Positions 36,094 through 47,867 of a stretch of 64,000 nt of DNA are shown piece by piece. The position numbers were made by a program, and so were the translations under genes. Within the stretch, counting starts at the first letter, position 1. Every line of letters starts with the position of its first letter. Source of the stretch: Boletus sp. NGJ (Eukaryota; Basidiomycota; Agaricomycetes; Boletales; Boletaceae); contig JAGTXK010000103.1 in the NCBI GenBank assembly GCA_019096195.1, positions 1-64,000 on the forward strand, read 5' to 3'. The notes under the pieces are model-generated. The model was not told the origin of the DNA, did no database searches, and saw only the letters and a list, made by a program, of their open reading frames with translations.

Positions 36094-38261
36094 ATGTCCT
36101 CAGACTATGAATACTCTGACGAAGACGTAGATTACTATGATGACGAGGACGAAGACATGCTGAGCGCACAAGAAGACGGTGAGTGTCGCAGTACACCACC
36201 CCTGGGGTTTCCTCTGGTGGTGAGCCACACGAGATAGCTACCCGCTCACTCGATTCTCGTTACTAAGGTTCAGATCCCTCTGACGAGGAAATGGAAATGG
36301 ATGCTTTTGGCGACGACTTCAAGGTCCCACAGCGTGCCGTCCACAAGGCATACGAGGTAGAGCATGAACCGCTCCCCCAATCCGCCGTCGAGAAACTTAT
36401 GGCAGGAGACGTCGAACACATCAGTGGCATATTTGGCGTAGACGTATGTGGCCTCTTATCACCCATATTTTGTACAATCTTTATTCTCCCCACGTAGGCA
36501 AGCACCGCTTCGTTGCTTTTGCGCTACATGAGTTGGAACAAGGAGCGCCTGATCGAGAAATACATGGACAATGCCTCGGCTGTGTCTGTTGCAGCGGGAA
36601 TATCCCCTCCATCGAGGGTATCTCCTGCCTCATCCGCCGGGCCCGAACGTTCTCAGGGCACCTCATCAAGTGCTCGGTCGGGTGCGTTCCGCCGACCCAC
36701 GCGGCAAACACCAGGTATGCTTTCCTCCATATCCGTTGGGTTCCCGGCCAACATTGAAAACTCCGGCACAGCCCCAGCTCCAAAACCTGTGCCCTTCGTT
36801 TGCCCAATTTGTTATGATGACACACAAATGGCGTTTTCAGCGCTCTCGTGTGACCACACATTCTGTACCGGATGTTGGAACGCCTACATCACGTCCAAGA
36901 TTCGGGAGGAGGGCGAATACGCGATCAGGTGTATGGCCGAAGGTTGTGGCACCATTGCACCAGATCCATTCGTTCATGCCGCTCTGAGGGACGATCCAGC
37001 TACTTGGGAGCGCTTCAACGAGCTTCTTGTGCGACACTTTGTCGGTTCTAACCCCAACTTGAAATACTGCCCTTACCCATCATGCACATACACCGTCTCG
37101 TGCGCTTCCGCGGCGTCCAAGAGAGCGCTGACGACAATCGTTCCAACGGTCTCATGTGGCGCGAGTACTACACCTCAACACAAATTCTGTTTCGGATGCG
37201 CGATCGAGAGCGATCATCGACCCGTGATATGCGGTGTGGCGAAGATGTGGCTCAAGAAATGTAGAGACGATAGCGAGACCGCGAACTGGATCAAGAGTAA
37301 CACCAAGGAGTGCTCTAAATGTCAAAGCACGATTGAGAAGAACGGAGGTTGCAAGTACGTTCTCGTTCATGTGTTGTATTTCTGTCAAGTCGTTACTCAC
37401 AAGTCTCTTTGTAGCCACATGACTTGCAAGAAATGCAAGCATGAGTTTTGTTGGGTGTGCATGGGTAATGCTCAATATTTTCGTTTCCGCCATTTTGCTG
37501 ATCTTATCCAGGTCCATGGTCGGAGCATGGCACCGCCTGGTACTCGTGTAATCGGTACGATGAGAAGGCTGGTGTGGAGGCTCGAGATGCTCAGTCGAAG
37601 AGCAGAGCCTCCTTAGAGCGCTATCTCCACGTATGCTTAATTAGTTTCCTATCCACTTCTAAAAATCTAACATCACGAGTAGTACTACAACCGATGGGCA
37701 AATCACGAACAATCCGCGAAACTCTCCATTGAACTGTACAACAAGACCGAGAAGAAGATGGAAGAGATGCAGATCACGTCAGATTTGACGTGGATCGAGG
37801 TCCAATTTATGAAAAAGGCCGTCGACGAAGTTGAGAAGTGCCGGATGACACTCAAATGGACGTACGCAATGGCATATTACCTAGAGAAGTGTAATGAGAA
37901 AGAGCTTTTTGAGGACAATCAGAGGTATGATTACTTCGATTCTCAACTCCTTGCACGTATCATTGACTTCGTCCGGACGGTTTCGACAGGGACCTGGAGC
38001 AAGCTGTAGAAGATTTGTCAGAGCTGCTGGAATCTCCCATCGATGCTGAAGCGATTTCGACACTGCGTCAAAAGGTGACCGATAAGACGGTAGGAATCGT
38101 TATTTTTATGATGCATAGCCTATGTTGACTGATTCATTGTTCCCTTGCCGTGCGAACAGGTGTATGTGTCGAAACGGAACGAGATCATGCTGGAGGATAC
38201 CGCCAAGGGTTTCCTGGAAGGACGGTGGACCTGGAACGTTGACGTCGACGGATTTGACTAG
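36094..38261 (+). CDS. RBR E3 ubiquitin ligase, Ariadne-1 type
   Basis: The protein has an acidic N-terminus ([20 protein letters not shown]), then a UBA-like segment. RING1 opens with CPICYDD and [10 protein letters not shown], followed by an IBR domain ([19 protein letters not shown]). RING2 ([15 protein letters not shown], then [18 protein letters not shown]) is followed by [16 protein letters not shown] and a helical Ariadne domain ending NVDVDGFD. The catalytic cysteine of RBR ligases is the Cys in NGGC; an intron splits the next codon. At least eight short introns follow GT-AG rules. One, 36,716-36,772, is 57 nt and has no in-frame stop, so its retention would add 19 residues before RING1. 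In animals and yeasts this family works with UBC7/UbcH7-type E2s and neddylated cullins. It looks intact. Confidence 0.92.
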
Positions 38262-39411
38262 ATACTTTTTAACGTATCCCCATCCTCTCAGACAAGGCGC
38301 AGCCATGCGCAGTCTTTGCCCCTAATCCCCGGACACCACATAGTCAATGTTATACAGCTTTCCTGATTTCCCGTCTTTAATGCTACTCGCTCATAATGTT
38401 ATGTATTTTTGGTGTACATACCTACATCTAGACGCACCACCAGCAAAATCCCGAGTCAATTAGCCTCACGCACAGCCACGTGCTGACGCTTCGGATAACT
38501 TGACTGAACTTACCATTGACAGTGAAACCCCTCGTCGGACGTAAACCTTCAAAACTGAAGTGATATTATGTCCTGTATGTTGGCTGGCGACATCGGTATC
38601 ATGGAAAGTGTACAAGTTCCGCATTAGCTGATACATCCTCTGCAGCCTTTATAAATTACATGGGCTTCGCGGGCAACAACCGTAAGCAAGACCGTAAGTG
38701 TTCACAGAACTCCTTTGGTTGCCGCCAATGGCCAGTGAGCTATGAATTGAAACCCTGCTGGTCCAGAGGGACAGGTGGGTCTCGTTGCCTTTTCTACTTT
38801 CTTTCCTTTAAGTTCCTTGGAAGCCCTAGACCCGTTTATTACCCCGAGCCGCCCTTTACCCTCGTCGCTTTGCGTCGATCTAATCACACTCGTTTGGATA
38901 CGACAACAAACAGCAGTCACTAGTCAACAACGCCGTAGAGTCCTGTAATGCACTACCTCGCCTCCGATGCTTTCCTCGTCTGTGAATCTAGCTCGTTAAC
39001 ACAAGTCTCCCCTCACTCCGAGTCACTGGTCATTGGGTGTGTTGTGTCACGTGACCATGACTTGGCACATGGCCCTGATACATATAGCTGCCTCTTTCAC
39101 TTACCGCCCTTACCGGAAAATCCGACATACATCGCGTCCGAGGAGGTGACGATTATCGACCCTTACAATCAACGCTGGTGAAGAATCTAAAGAAGCAACA
39201 CATAGCTGGCTCGTTGGACATCACTATCATCACGGAGAAAATGAAGGGACCTTTCTAGGTCGTCCCGGAGCGGATCCTTGTGCTCACCGTGCCGTTTGCC
39301 ATCATGATATTAGGAACGCGACAACGGATGTCATCGTGTTCGCAGCTGATGACGCGATCTGGCCACCCACGATGTTACTCTTAATGCTCGCATCAGTGAG
39401 GCCGGGACAGG
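38262..39411. other. Intergenic, no secure gene
   Basis: About 1.15 kb. A possible tiny gene starts ATGTCCT at 38,568 with a GTATGT donor, and a second exon (CTTTATAAATTACATGGGC, near 38,646) would read FINYMGFAGNN. The rest cannot be followed, so I do not call it. A CACGTG box lies at 39,048-39,053. Otherwise nothing is recognisable. Confidence 0.4.
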
Positions 39412-39633
39412 TGCGAGTATTGCCACGAGCACAAGTGCCAGGACGACCTCACGTCTTCCTTCCTCCACCAATGTCATTTATAAATCGTCATCGTCCATGC
39501 TGCATCACGACAACACGTGTTCATTCATGTAAAAACATACATATGTACAATTACACGAGTTCCTCATGGCAATCAGCTAAAGTCGTGGAAAGGCATCTTC
39601 TGTCTCTCTGGCATCGGGGAAATGACCACTAGA
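39412..39633 (-). repeat. 3' flank duplicated in inverted orientation at 32,990-33,182
   Basis: It is the counterpart of the flank behind P450 gene 2. Read on the minus strand, it follows the gene 3 stop codon and ends at the same CTCGTGGCAATACTCG boundary. Confidence 0.75.
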
Positions 39634-41797
39634 TTAGCCATGCAACAAGGCCTCGACTCTTGAAGATCTTGCAGTGATCCGGCACCTAAACGGCTTGGGA
39701 TGGCTAGCAGTGATCGAAAACCGGTGTTACCCTTCATGCAGAAGGGATTGTGGGTATTGTAATGAAAAAGTACCCACCTAATCACCCCCGAGGTGACGTC
39801 GACATTTGGGGTGACTTCGACACCGTCGACGACGTCCTTTGAGATCTTGAGTACAGCAAGAGACATGGCAACCGAGATGAAGAGGGACGCTTCCGCGAGG
39901 TGATAACCTGAGAGGGAGGTGATGGTTTGGAATTGACGCAATGCGTGACAACCCTTCAGATCCGAACAGGGATGCTTACCTGGGCAGATCCTAGCATGAC
40001 ACCAATCATGTGAACATCATGAAAACAAATGATGCACTTACCTCCTGCCGAATCCAAAGCAGATATTCTGGGGGTCAGGCTGCGATATCTCGCCGAGGAA
40101 CCGCTCGGGGCGGAACACGTCAGGATCTGGATACGTGGACTCATCATGGAAGATCGCCCTGCGTTACGGGTATATGTGTACGTGCGTACATATGGAAATA
40201 TTCATGTAACCAGGGAGGACAACACAACGCTCACCACGCGTTCCCGATAATGTGTGATCCTTTTGGGATGAGGAACCCGTCGAAATAAATGTCTTCATTG
40301 GCGGTGTGGGGCGTCACTGTTTTCTCCGCTTGATAAGCATACTCAAAGATATCAAAAGATACAGAACGGTACCTAGCGGTACAATAGTGAGCCATCGAAA
40401 GACTTCCTTGCAGACTGCATTGATATATGGAAGTGAATCACGGTCGTTGAAACAGGGCAACCTCTCGCTGCCAACTACCGTATCCAGCTCTGCCTGTGCC
40501 TTGGCTTGAACCTCAGGGAATAAGACCATTGCGAGAAAGAAGGTATGCAAAGCGGAGACGGCCTGTGGATCAAGCCGATCAGTGTATACTTAATTTCCTT
40601 GGATGAGAGGAGATACCGTGTCCGATCCCGCTACGACAAGATATCAAGACGAGATGGGTACAATCGAGAATGAGAAATACCAAGGTAGACCATCATGGAA
40701 GTCCACATTATGAGATCATCCTCCTCTGGACTCACCCCTCCTTCCAAGAGTGTGGACGAAAAGGACGGAATTGCTGTACCCACCGCCTGGTGTAACGTGA
40801 GATGCACTGCACTTAACAAAGAGCGATAGCTATCTCACCATTTGCTCCACGACATACTGGTGAGGCCTCACTGTCGACTCCACCAAAAGACGATGGTACT
40901 TCTTTGCATCCTGGAGGAAGCCAGTACCAGGGAACCATTCTGGGAGATATTGTACTATAAATCACTTGAGCATGCATTCACTGCAAAAGGTGTTCAAGCT
41001 TAATCTTACGAGTAGGGATAACGTCCACCAGGTATGCACCAGGAGCTGCGACCCGTGAAAACATAGCCATGGCTTGCTCCGCTAATTCAACAAACGGATC
41101 TTCGTCTTCTTGGACGGTATATCCATAGGTTACCTTGAGAATGATGGCGCCAGTAGCACTAGTGGTGGTGGGTGGCGATAACGAACGAGGATAGTACTGC
41201 AATCAGAGTGCACTTACGACCGTATATGATTGACCAGGACTTCAGGTTTCCGCAACACATTGCGCAAGAACCGGCGGGTCTCCTCCTCTTGAATCGAGTT
41301 GAATGCCGCAGTGCTATCCCTGGTTCCCATCAAACGGTAGAAGAGCTTGCGATACTGGCGGAACTGGTCGTTGCAATTAATAAAGGAAATTGTTTTGCCA
41401 AAGCCGACCAAGTCGGCTGCCATGGTCAGGTGTGGTCTATCCGAACATTTGATGCTTTGTTTCTCGAGTATCTCTGAGACGGCATTGGACGAATTCAGAA
41501 TGACATAGCGCATCCCCAACATTCTTATGGACGAAATATCTCCTAAGGTTGTAATGGCGTCAAAATGGCTTGTAAGACAATGGGAAGTAGATGCATGCCA
41601 TATTTTCTACCCAAGGCTGCAAAATCCTCCCAGGTTTTCTCGGTGGATATCTGGAAGAGGTTCCCGATCACTGGCAATCCAATAGGTCCAGGTGGAAGTG
41701 GACTGAAGCGCCTAGAATCGAGCAGCCGTTTGATAAGGTAAATGCTTGTTCCAAGGAGGCAGACATCGAATCGGATGAAAGATATCGCCTGGCCCAT
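39634..41797 (-). CDS. Cytochrome P450 monooxygenase 3, 12 exons, about 500 aa
   Basis: It has the same exon plan as gene 1. The start [16 protein letters not shown] is at 41,797. Exons 1-5 are 41,797-41,599; 41,542-41,218; 41,158-41,010; 40,954-40,839; 40,786-40,681. A 14-nt exon then gives AGSDT. Exon 7 carries EVFR (ExxR), exon 9 FRPERF and FGFGRR, the 11-nt exon ICPG, and the last exon [13 protein letters not shown] to the stop at 39,634. No frameshift was found, so this is the intact sister of pseudogene 2. The transcript runs toward the ARI1 gene. Intron 1 again has no GT at the position expected from the protein, but a GC (TATG/GCATGC). The substrate is unknown. Confidence 0.9.
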
Positions 41798-43686
41798 TGA
41801 TAACAGGGAGCGCCGGAAGATGGAGGTTAGTAAGGAACCCTGGTTGGTCAATGGCTATAACATCAATTTAATCTCCTGTTTAATCGGGAGCATTCTCGCT
41901 TGGTGAACAATATTTGATACGGCGGTGTTCCGACGTGATTGATCTAAACTAAAACAAGCGAGTCAACTGCTTTCCTACCCAAATTGACTAGAAGGAGCGA
42001 GGGTGGGTGGAGTATCTTGTTATAACCTCCATTTAGTGTGTGGGTCACCTAGGCGAGCAAGAAATTTGGCTGGAGGGAAACCCAGCATCGGACAAGGATG
42101 GTTGGAGCTTGAAGTTGACTGCCGTGCCGACTCCACCGCTCAGTTTGAGGAAAATAGATGGGAGAAGTACGATTCGAGACTTCAAGTTCGAACTTTCGAA
42201 CCTGAGTTGATAGCGTGACAGCTACCTTGAACTCCGACAGTTTTTGTGCCACTGGACTCGTTTTCGCCAATGGCAGTCCTCGCAGATCTAGGGAAAGGGT
42301 AATCCCTGGTTTCTTCAGCCTCAGGAGTCAGTCCCACCTCCGTCAGTCACGGTTTTAACACCAAGATGGAAGCGGCTGATAACTGGAAACTGGCCCTGCG
42401 ATGCAAATGCGCGGCGAGTCCAGCGACTTGGTTAGTAGACTAACTCATGGCTATCTGGAGAAGCAACAAGGGGAACATGTTCATTTGCCAACGCGCCGCA
42501 AAAAGGTCTGCTCTGTTGGACCATGTACATATCGCTGGTCTACAAAGAGACCGTGACCGCATTTTGTTTATGCCAGCTCAAATCCGTGCTGTGCATGAAA
42601 TGCCAAGAGGTACAGAGATCAGACGTGGGTCGCATCTGCAGCAGTGGCATTGGGTCGCATTCTGGTGTTGACATTTGCGCCGACAGCTTGGTGGACCATT
42701 GTCATTGTCCCGGACTCAAAGACTTGTACTGGATGTGCGAGGCAGTGCTGTAAAATAAGGAGAAACTCATATCGTTGTACGTGCAACGCGATTCTGAATT
42801 CGAAGTTAGCTTCATTATGTGAAGTACTGATCATCTTGCGTATCTTTACTGTGTCCTCTGGACCCCGTTCCCAGAGTTCGTCGTTGATCATCCAGAGAAC
42901 CATCGAGGGACGGTTAGCAAAACCTTTATGACAGTTTCATGCCGCCAATCCATTCAACCATGTTTAGAATGATGTATCATAGCTCCGAGACGGGGTTTAG
43001 GTGGATGGGCATGGCTGTTCTCACTAAAGAGAAATTCCAACATTTGGCACACTGATGACGCAGATTCGATCCATCTAGCCATCCAAGTGACATGTGGAGT
43101 TCCGCATCCAAATCACTATCAGCTTGAATCATGGCAGGGCCTAGATTCGGGAGCAGTGTGGAGCACATGCACGCGGTTACAAGCTCAAGTTGTGGCGCGC
43201 AGCAAGTTAAGAGAATCGTTCCCACAACGATTAGCTCCAATGAGCTCGCGCGATTCACCTGCACGAACGATCGCAAGACGTGTCACGGTCGAAACCGTAC
43301 CTTGGCCGTTGACGTTGGGGCGAAAGCTTTTGGACGTTTGTACGAAGATGACTGCATTATTCATTCACCTAGGTGAGTAATGGTAAGTGAAAGTCACACT
43401 TTATCTGGTTGGACTCAAGCAAGTCCACCAATGCCACCCCGATCTAGGGGCTCGCTTACCACAATGCCGTTGGACCTTTGTCCTCTCTGAAGCAGCCCAG
43501 TCCACACTACTGTGGATGGGACTTGCTTTGACGATCCACAAATGCCCAGCCATATAAACCCACCATCCACGTCTCTATTTTTCTGATACGATTGGTGATT
43601 GTCCGTCACTTGTTCGCCTTGCTGCTTCTTCACCGATTACGTCCACCATTCACTTCCCTTGCACCCTTTACGTTCGCATTCTCTTC
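41798..43686. other. Intergenic, including the gene 3 promoter block
   Basis: The block at 42,030-42,195 resembles the 5' flanks of the other P450 genes (the GCAAGAAATTTGGCTGGAGG region at 42,057-42,076 and the GATTCGAGACTTCAAG region at 42,171-42,186). Between 42,300 and 43,400 several 70-100-codon frames occur on both strands, but none has a recognisable motif or good splice structure. The 100 bp before 43,687 are pyrimidine-rich, as is usual just upstream of fungal start codons. Confidence 0.45.
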
Positions 43687-44607
43687 ATGGGTGCCCCTCA
43701 GCCACCTTGTCTTCCCCAAGAACCTCGCCAACCGCTCCGCGAGCGTTGCGAACTCGCCCTCGCTATCATACCAATCTCGTACCGGGAATGGAACACACTA
43801 TACGAAATTAACTACGGGCTGGTTCTCGTATTCGAAGATGAGAAAGAGCAAGAAGAAGCGTACTATACCCCTCCCTCCTCGCCGACCCCCTCCTTGATAG
43901 AGGAGAGCCACCTCGTGGAGATCAAAGAAGGATTGTACATCGCCATGGTGGACGACGAGGCCGACGTGTCCGCGCTGCGCACCTTTGACGACGAGCCGTT
44001 CACCCACGTCGTGCAGGTTAGCTATGTGACACTGCCCGAGAACGGCCCACCGGCGCTGTCGAAGTGGAGGAGAGAAGAGGCGCCCCGAAGCGCGCTGGTG
44101 CAACGCCTAAACCTGGTGTGTTCTGCCATTTCTCACCGGCACTGTGCCGAGAAAACGGCGGTGGATTTCGAGGAACTTAAGGCGGCACGCGACTTCCTCA
44201 CCCTAGCGCTACCACATGGGAACACAAAGTGGTGGCCTGAAGAGCTGCGCAAAGACGAACAAGGCGATCAGAGCGGACGAAACCAACATGACCAACAAAA
44301 CGAGCAAGATGACGATGACGACGACAACATTCAATTTGCCGTCCTTGCAGCCGATTACGGGCTAGACGACTTGCTAAACAAACAAAACGGCCGCGTTGAA
44401 GAAGACGAGGAGGTAAATGTTCTCATCGTCGCACCCACCGGTCGGGGGGCAGACGTATTGGCCGTCCTCTTTTGTTATCTCGCGTTTTTGGAGGGTACCA
44501 CACCCAAGGATTTGGTGGACAGAGATTATCGTGATGAAGTCTGGCAAAAAGTCGTTTTGGAGCCGTTGTCCATGATTTATGTGGGTCTGGTCGCGAGGCA
44601 CGATTAA
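43687..44607 (+). CDS. Unidentified intronless protein, 306 aa
   Basis: A long open frame with normal CpG content starts at MGAPQPPCLPQEPRQPLRER directly after a pyrimidine-rich leader and ends at TAA 44,605-44,607. Visible parts: a Pro/Ser-rich stretch near residue 60, a middle region with EELKAARDFLTLALPHG (about 160-176), an acidic low-complexity run (EQDDDDDDN, about 205-213), and a hydrophobic C-terminal block VLIVAPTGRGADVLAVLFCY (about 246-265). The last block faintly recalls the P-loop region of dual-specificity phosphatases, but the catalytic Cys is not there, so that is only a guess. It has no signal peptide and no clear membrane span. It is most likely a lineage-specific host gene. 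Confidence 0.6.
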   Translation: MGAPQPPCLPQEPRQPLRERCELALAIIPISYREWNTLYEINYGLVLVFEDEKEQEEAYYTPPSSPTPSLIEESHLVEIKEGLYIAMVDDEADVSALRTFDDEPFTHVVQVSYVTLPENGPPALSKWRREEAPRSALVQRLNLVCSAISHRHCAEKTAVDFEELKAARDFLTLALPHGNTKWWPEELRKDEQGDQSGRNQHDQQNEQDDDDDDNIQFAVLAADYGLDDLLNKQNGRVEEDEEVNVLIVAPTGRGADVLAVLFCYLAFLEGTTPKDLVDRDYRDEVWQKVVLEPLSMIYVGLVARHD

Positions 44608-45286
44608 GTAGCTAGATCGATCGAGTAAAGGACGTCAACCCCGTTCTATATCGTCTGGATTGCATTTGTATTCCTGCCAGCAGGCACAACTCCTACGTCC
44701 ATTTTTACTACGGCATATACATATAGCGCGTATCACAGACATTGTAGCAAATAGGTGAGCACATACGAGTCTTAAGCGACAGGAAAAACAAGAGTCACAC
44801 ATGTACGCACTGACCATGACCGTCTCTAGTTTCGTACATAGAGCATACCATTCAGAGTTGCACAACACATATTCAACGTGGAATCCCAGATGTAACCTGC
44901 CTGTAGGGGTTTATCATGGAGACGCTCAGTGTGGTCTCGATGGACACGCGCGGCATGTTCAGGTTTCCTATAATCTGCTCTGTAACGTGTTGAGGATATT
45001 AACCTCTGTTGCCTCGGACTCAAGCTCTAGTTGCATAGGGCCGTGCAGAACGTCTGCGAGCTGGGAACGGAGTTTAATTTCATCTAGGTTTGTCATTACA
45101 CTGTCTAAAATTGACGTGAATGTTAGCACAACGCGCGTCGCGACTCCAACGAACGCACTTGAGCGCTTGTCTTGTATGAGAGGGGCTCGACGGACTTTTC
45201 CAAGCCGGTCATTTTTTTTGTTCGTGGGCTGCTTTCCAATATCCTGTCCGCGTGAAGGGATCTAGCAGTCAACAAGCGTGCCATTG
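44608..45286. other. No secure gene; weak minus-strand relic
   Basis: Minus-strand translation of about 45,200-45,000 gives a continuous helical-looking stretch (SILDSVMTNLDEIKLRSQLA, then LHGPMQLELESEATEVNILN). It could be the worn N-terminal part of a STAND/NLR-type gene that once continued into WD40 repeats. The neighbouring WD40 relic is on the same strand but upstream, so the order does not fit one simple gene. Nothing else was seen. Confidence 0.3.
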
Positions 45287-46075
45287 TCAGTGACCTTCAT
45301 AGTAACAAAGATTCACGCAAGAAGATGCTACGAGATGGGACTGGAGAAGGATTTTTCCGAGGCTTTGAAGGGTAAAATTTCTGCCATCTCCGCCGCTCGC
45401 CAGAAAAATCTGTTGTCGGGAGAAATACTTATGGACCGGAGAGTATCCGCATGCTGAATGACATTCCCGATTTTTTCGTGTGTAGAAGTGCCCCAGATGA
45501 GACTGACGAATTTGCGGAGGCTGCGATGAACGTGCCTTTCCTTGCGAGGGAGATACATCCGGGACCTTCGTTGCTGTGAGTGGACCATTGGAACAGCGAG
45601 GCTCCACTGGACGCATCGAGGCGATGGATGCAACCCTCGCGTGAGATGGTGTAGAGCTGCCGTCCGTCGGTCGATCAGGTGAGGGATTGGTTAGTGTGTG
45701 AGGAGACTCTGACGGGGATGTCGAAAGAGACCATACGCAAGCACTGATGGCCTCCGATCCAGTGGAAAATCGTCGTGCGTCCGGAGACACGTCCAACGCG
45801 CACACCCGTTTTGCGTGGCCTTGAATTTCGGTGACTTTTGCGTGAGTCTCCGCATGCCACACCGTCACTCGCCCACTATCCGTCCCACTCACGACCCACC
45901 TTCCGTCCTGTGATACCGCGGTGTCGAGAACATAACCCTCGACGTGCATTGCGGCTCCCACTTCCTGGCCGTCTGTCGCTCGCCGACGTTGAACTTTCCC
46001 TCCTCGATCACCACACACGATATCCTTGCCATTTGGGAGGCAGGTGACCGAGTATATCGTACAATCATTGTCCAT
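45287..46075 (-). pseudogene. WD40-repeat protein fragment, decayed
   Basis: Minus-strand repeats read YSVTCLPNGKDIVCGDRGGK, LDTAVSQDGRWVVSGTDSGR with VTVWHAETHAKV, and VCALDVSPDARRFSTGSEA with CVWSLS. The pattern then continues in another frame (GTSTHEKIGNVIQHADTLRS, ISISPDN, near 45,480-45,410). The repeats are of the kind at the C-terminus of basidiomycete NLR-like proteins. The first blades are missing at the upstream end and the frame breaks near 45,700. No NACHT domain is visible. It is a truncated host gene remnant. Confidence 0.65.
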
Positions 46076-47174
46076 CTCGATCGTTTTTCTCCGGTGATGG
46101 AGGGATTGATGTCAATTGACTCTGGGCCGACGGTCAGTTTGATTATCGCAGATTCACCTTCCTGACCCTCGTAGGTACCTTACTATAGCCACCCAGTTGC
46201 CATTTGACAAGGCGTCAGCAGAAACGAAAGCATGAAGTGAGGCCGTTGACTTACGAGACTCTGCCGCCTGCACAATGAGTCTGCGGCATACAAACGTTTC
46301 CCATTATCGATTCATCAATTCGTATATGCACAATGGTCTCGTGCCTACGCCTCGTTTCGATACATCATTGGCCACCGTTCCCGATATCTGATCGCTATAG
46401 TGAAATGAAATTCTGATAGTCGGCAAATTGTCGTTCCAACTTCCTGCCCGTGTAGTTGTTCGCGGCAACCTAGCTTGGTGATTATGTGCGAACGTCGTTA
46501 AGACTAATGTTGGTATCAAAGTAGAGAAGTGTTTCTTGGACCAAAGGGGAGTGATAAAATAGAATTTGCCGTGGTGACGTTCAGAAAAAAAAAAGGTGAG
46601 TTGAGGGACCCACGAAAGGAAGTGCTTACTCAAACACCCACGCCAGAGTTTTTCCTGCTCACCACCTCCGAGTCAACATGTATCAAGCGTTGGGATGTAT
46701 GCAGTACGCAGTTTTGCAGTCCAAGGTATGCTCGCATGTCTTGCACAGACTTGTCGCACATTTGAAGATCCTTCATTGAACACCTGTGGCACGACTCATG
46801 AGCTCGATCCAGCGGAATATGCCTTGGCAAGTCTAGTGCGCACCAGATGTGATCTCGGAGCAGGTGTATGGCAATACTGTAAACAGACTCTTTGGGTCAT
46901 TCCGACAGCATGTCGGTAACCGATAGTAATAGTCGTAGATGTCCCGTGAACTTTACCACTTATGATCTCAACATCCCATTGTTTCGCTACGTGAACGGAG
47001 TGGTCGCCCAACGTCAAAGGCTACTCGTCTTGTTCTAATTGCTCGCGAGTACGAGATACCTACATAGTTTGTCAAAATGGGAGACAGAGTGGGGCTTATC
47101 CAACATGCGCAATTATGAATGCACAGATACTTACATTGAATGCACTATACGAGTCTGGGAGGATGTTACCGAGA
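46076..47174. other. Spacer between WD40 relics
   Basis: Short frames only. A minus-strand stretch LGDHSVHVAKQWDVEIIS near 47,010-46,960 may be the tail end of the upstream WD40 relic. No other motif was seen. Confidence 0.35.
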
Positions 47175-47494
47175 TCACTCCGTCACCTCGTCCAGTCGCA
47201 AGGTAGCAACTGTCCACGGAGATGCGGCAATTGAGCATGTCCGTTCGCCATCCTCCGAGTCAACGACAGAGCCTACCCGAGTTGGTGTCGATGTATCCAG
47301 GAACAAGATGAAACGGCCTGCAAAGGTAGCAATAGAAAAAAGGTCGCTGTCACCCTCGCGGATAATTTGGGACTCGGCAAGCTGAGATCCGTCGCTTGGC
47401 CATGCAAACATGAGAGTGATCGGGGTCCGTGATTGTGATGAGCTCGTCGCCGTTGCGACTGTCGAAAATGCGGATCGAGCCTCCAAAGCTTCAC
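47175..47494 (-). pseudogene. Second WD40-repeat relic
   Basis: Minus-strand translation alternates between frames. One frame gives IRIFDSRNGDELITITDPDH near 47,480-47,420. Another gives SQLAESQIIREGDSDLFSIA and LDTSTPTRVGSVVDSEDGER (about 47,390-47,240). These match the WD40 tail found in basidiomycete NLR-like proteins. Frame changes make it non-functional. It may be a second copy of, or an upstream piece of, the relic at 45,287-46,075. Confidence 0.5.
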
Positions 47495-47867
47495 CTCAAG
47501 CAGTCAGTGGCGAGGTCTCGTCGAATCTGGGGAGACGTCGATTCCCACTCTCAGTTTGTGCCATCCACTTCGAAGATGTCTCCGTCCCACACGCTCGCGC
47601 CCTCGTAAGTCGTGTCAAGTACTATCGCTTGGGCTTACTGAATCGTCAGCATGGCTCAATTACTCCTCGGAGTTGTTACGCACCATTATTCGTCGATTAC
47701 ATTCTCACTAATGGGGTTTATTAAGACAGATCAGATGCTTATGTGCAATACCTTCCAGAACCGTACACCAACCGTTGACCCCAACAAAACCGAACTGTCG
47801 CAAATGCGCGTGGCGCCCACCTTGACATGACATGGAGAGATACATGTATGGGTCAAAGGAACACTAA

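Noticed and set aside
38568-38700. Tiny gene with a 7-nt first exon reading FINYMGFAGNN
   Set aside because: Splice sites look reasonable but no continuation or family could be found.
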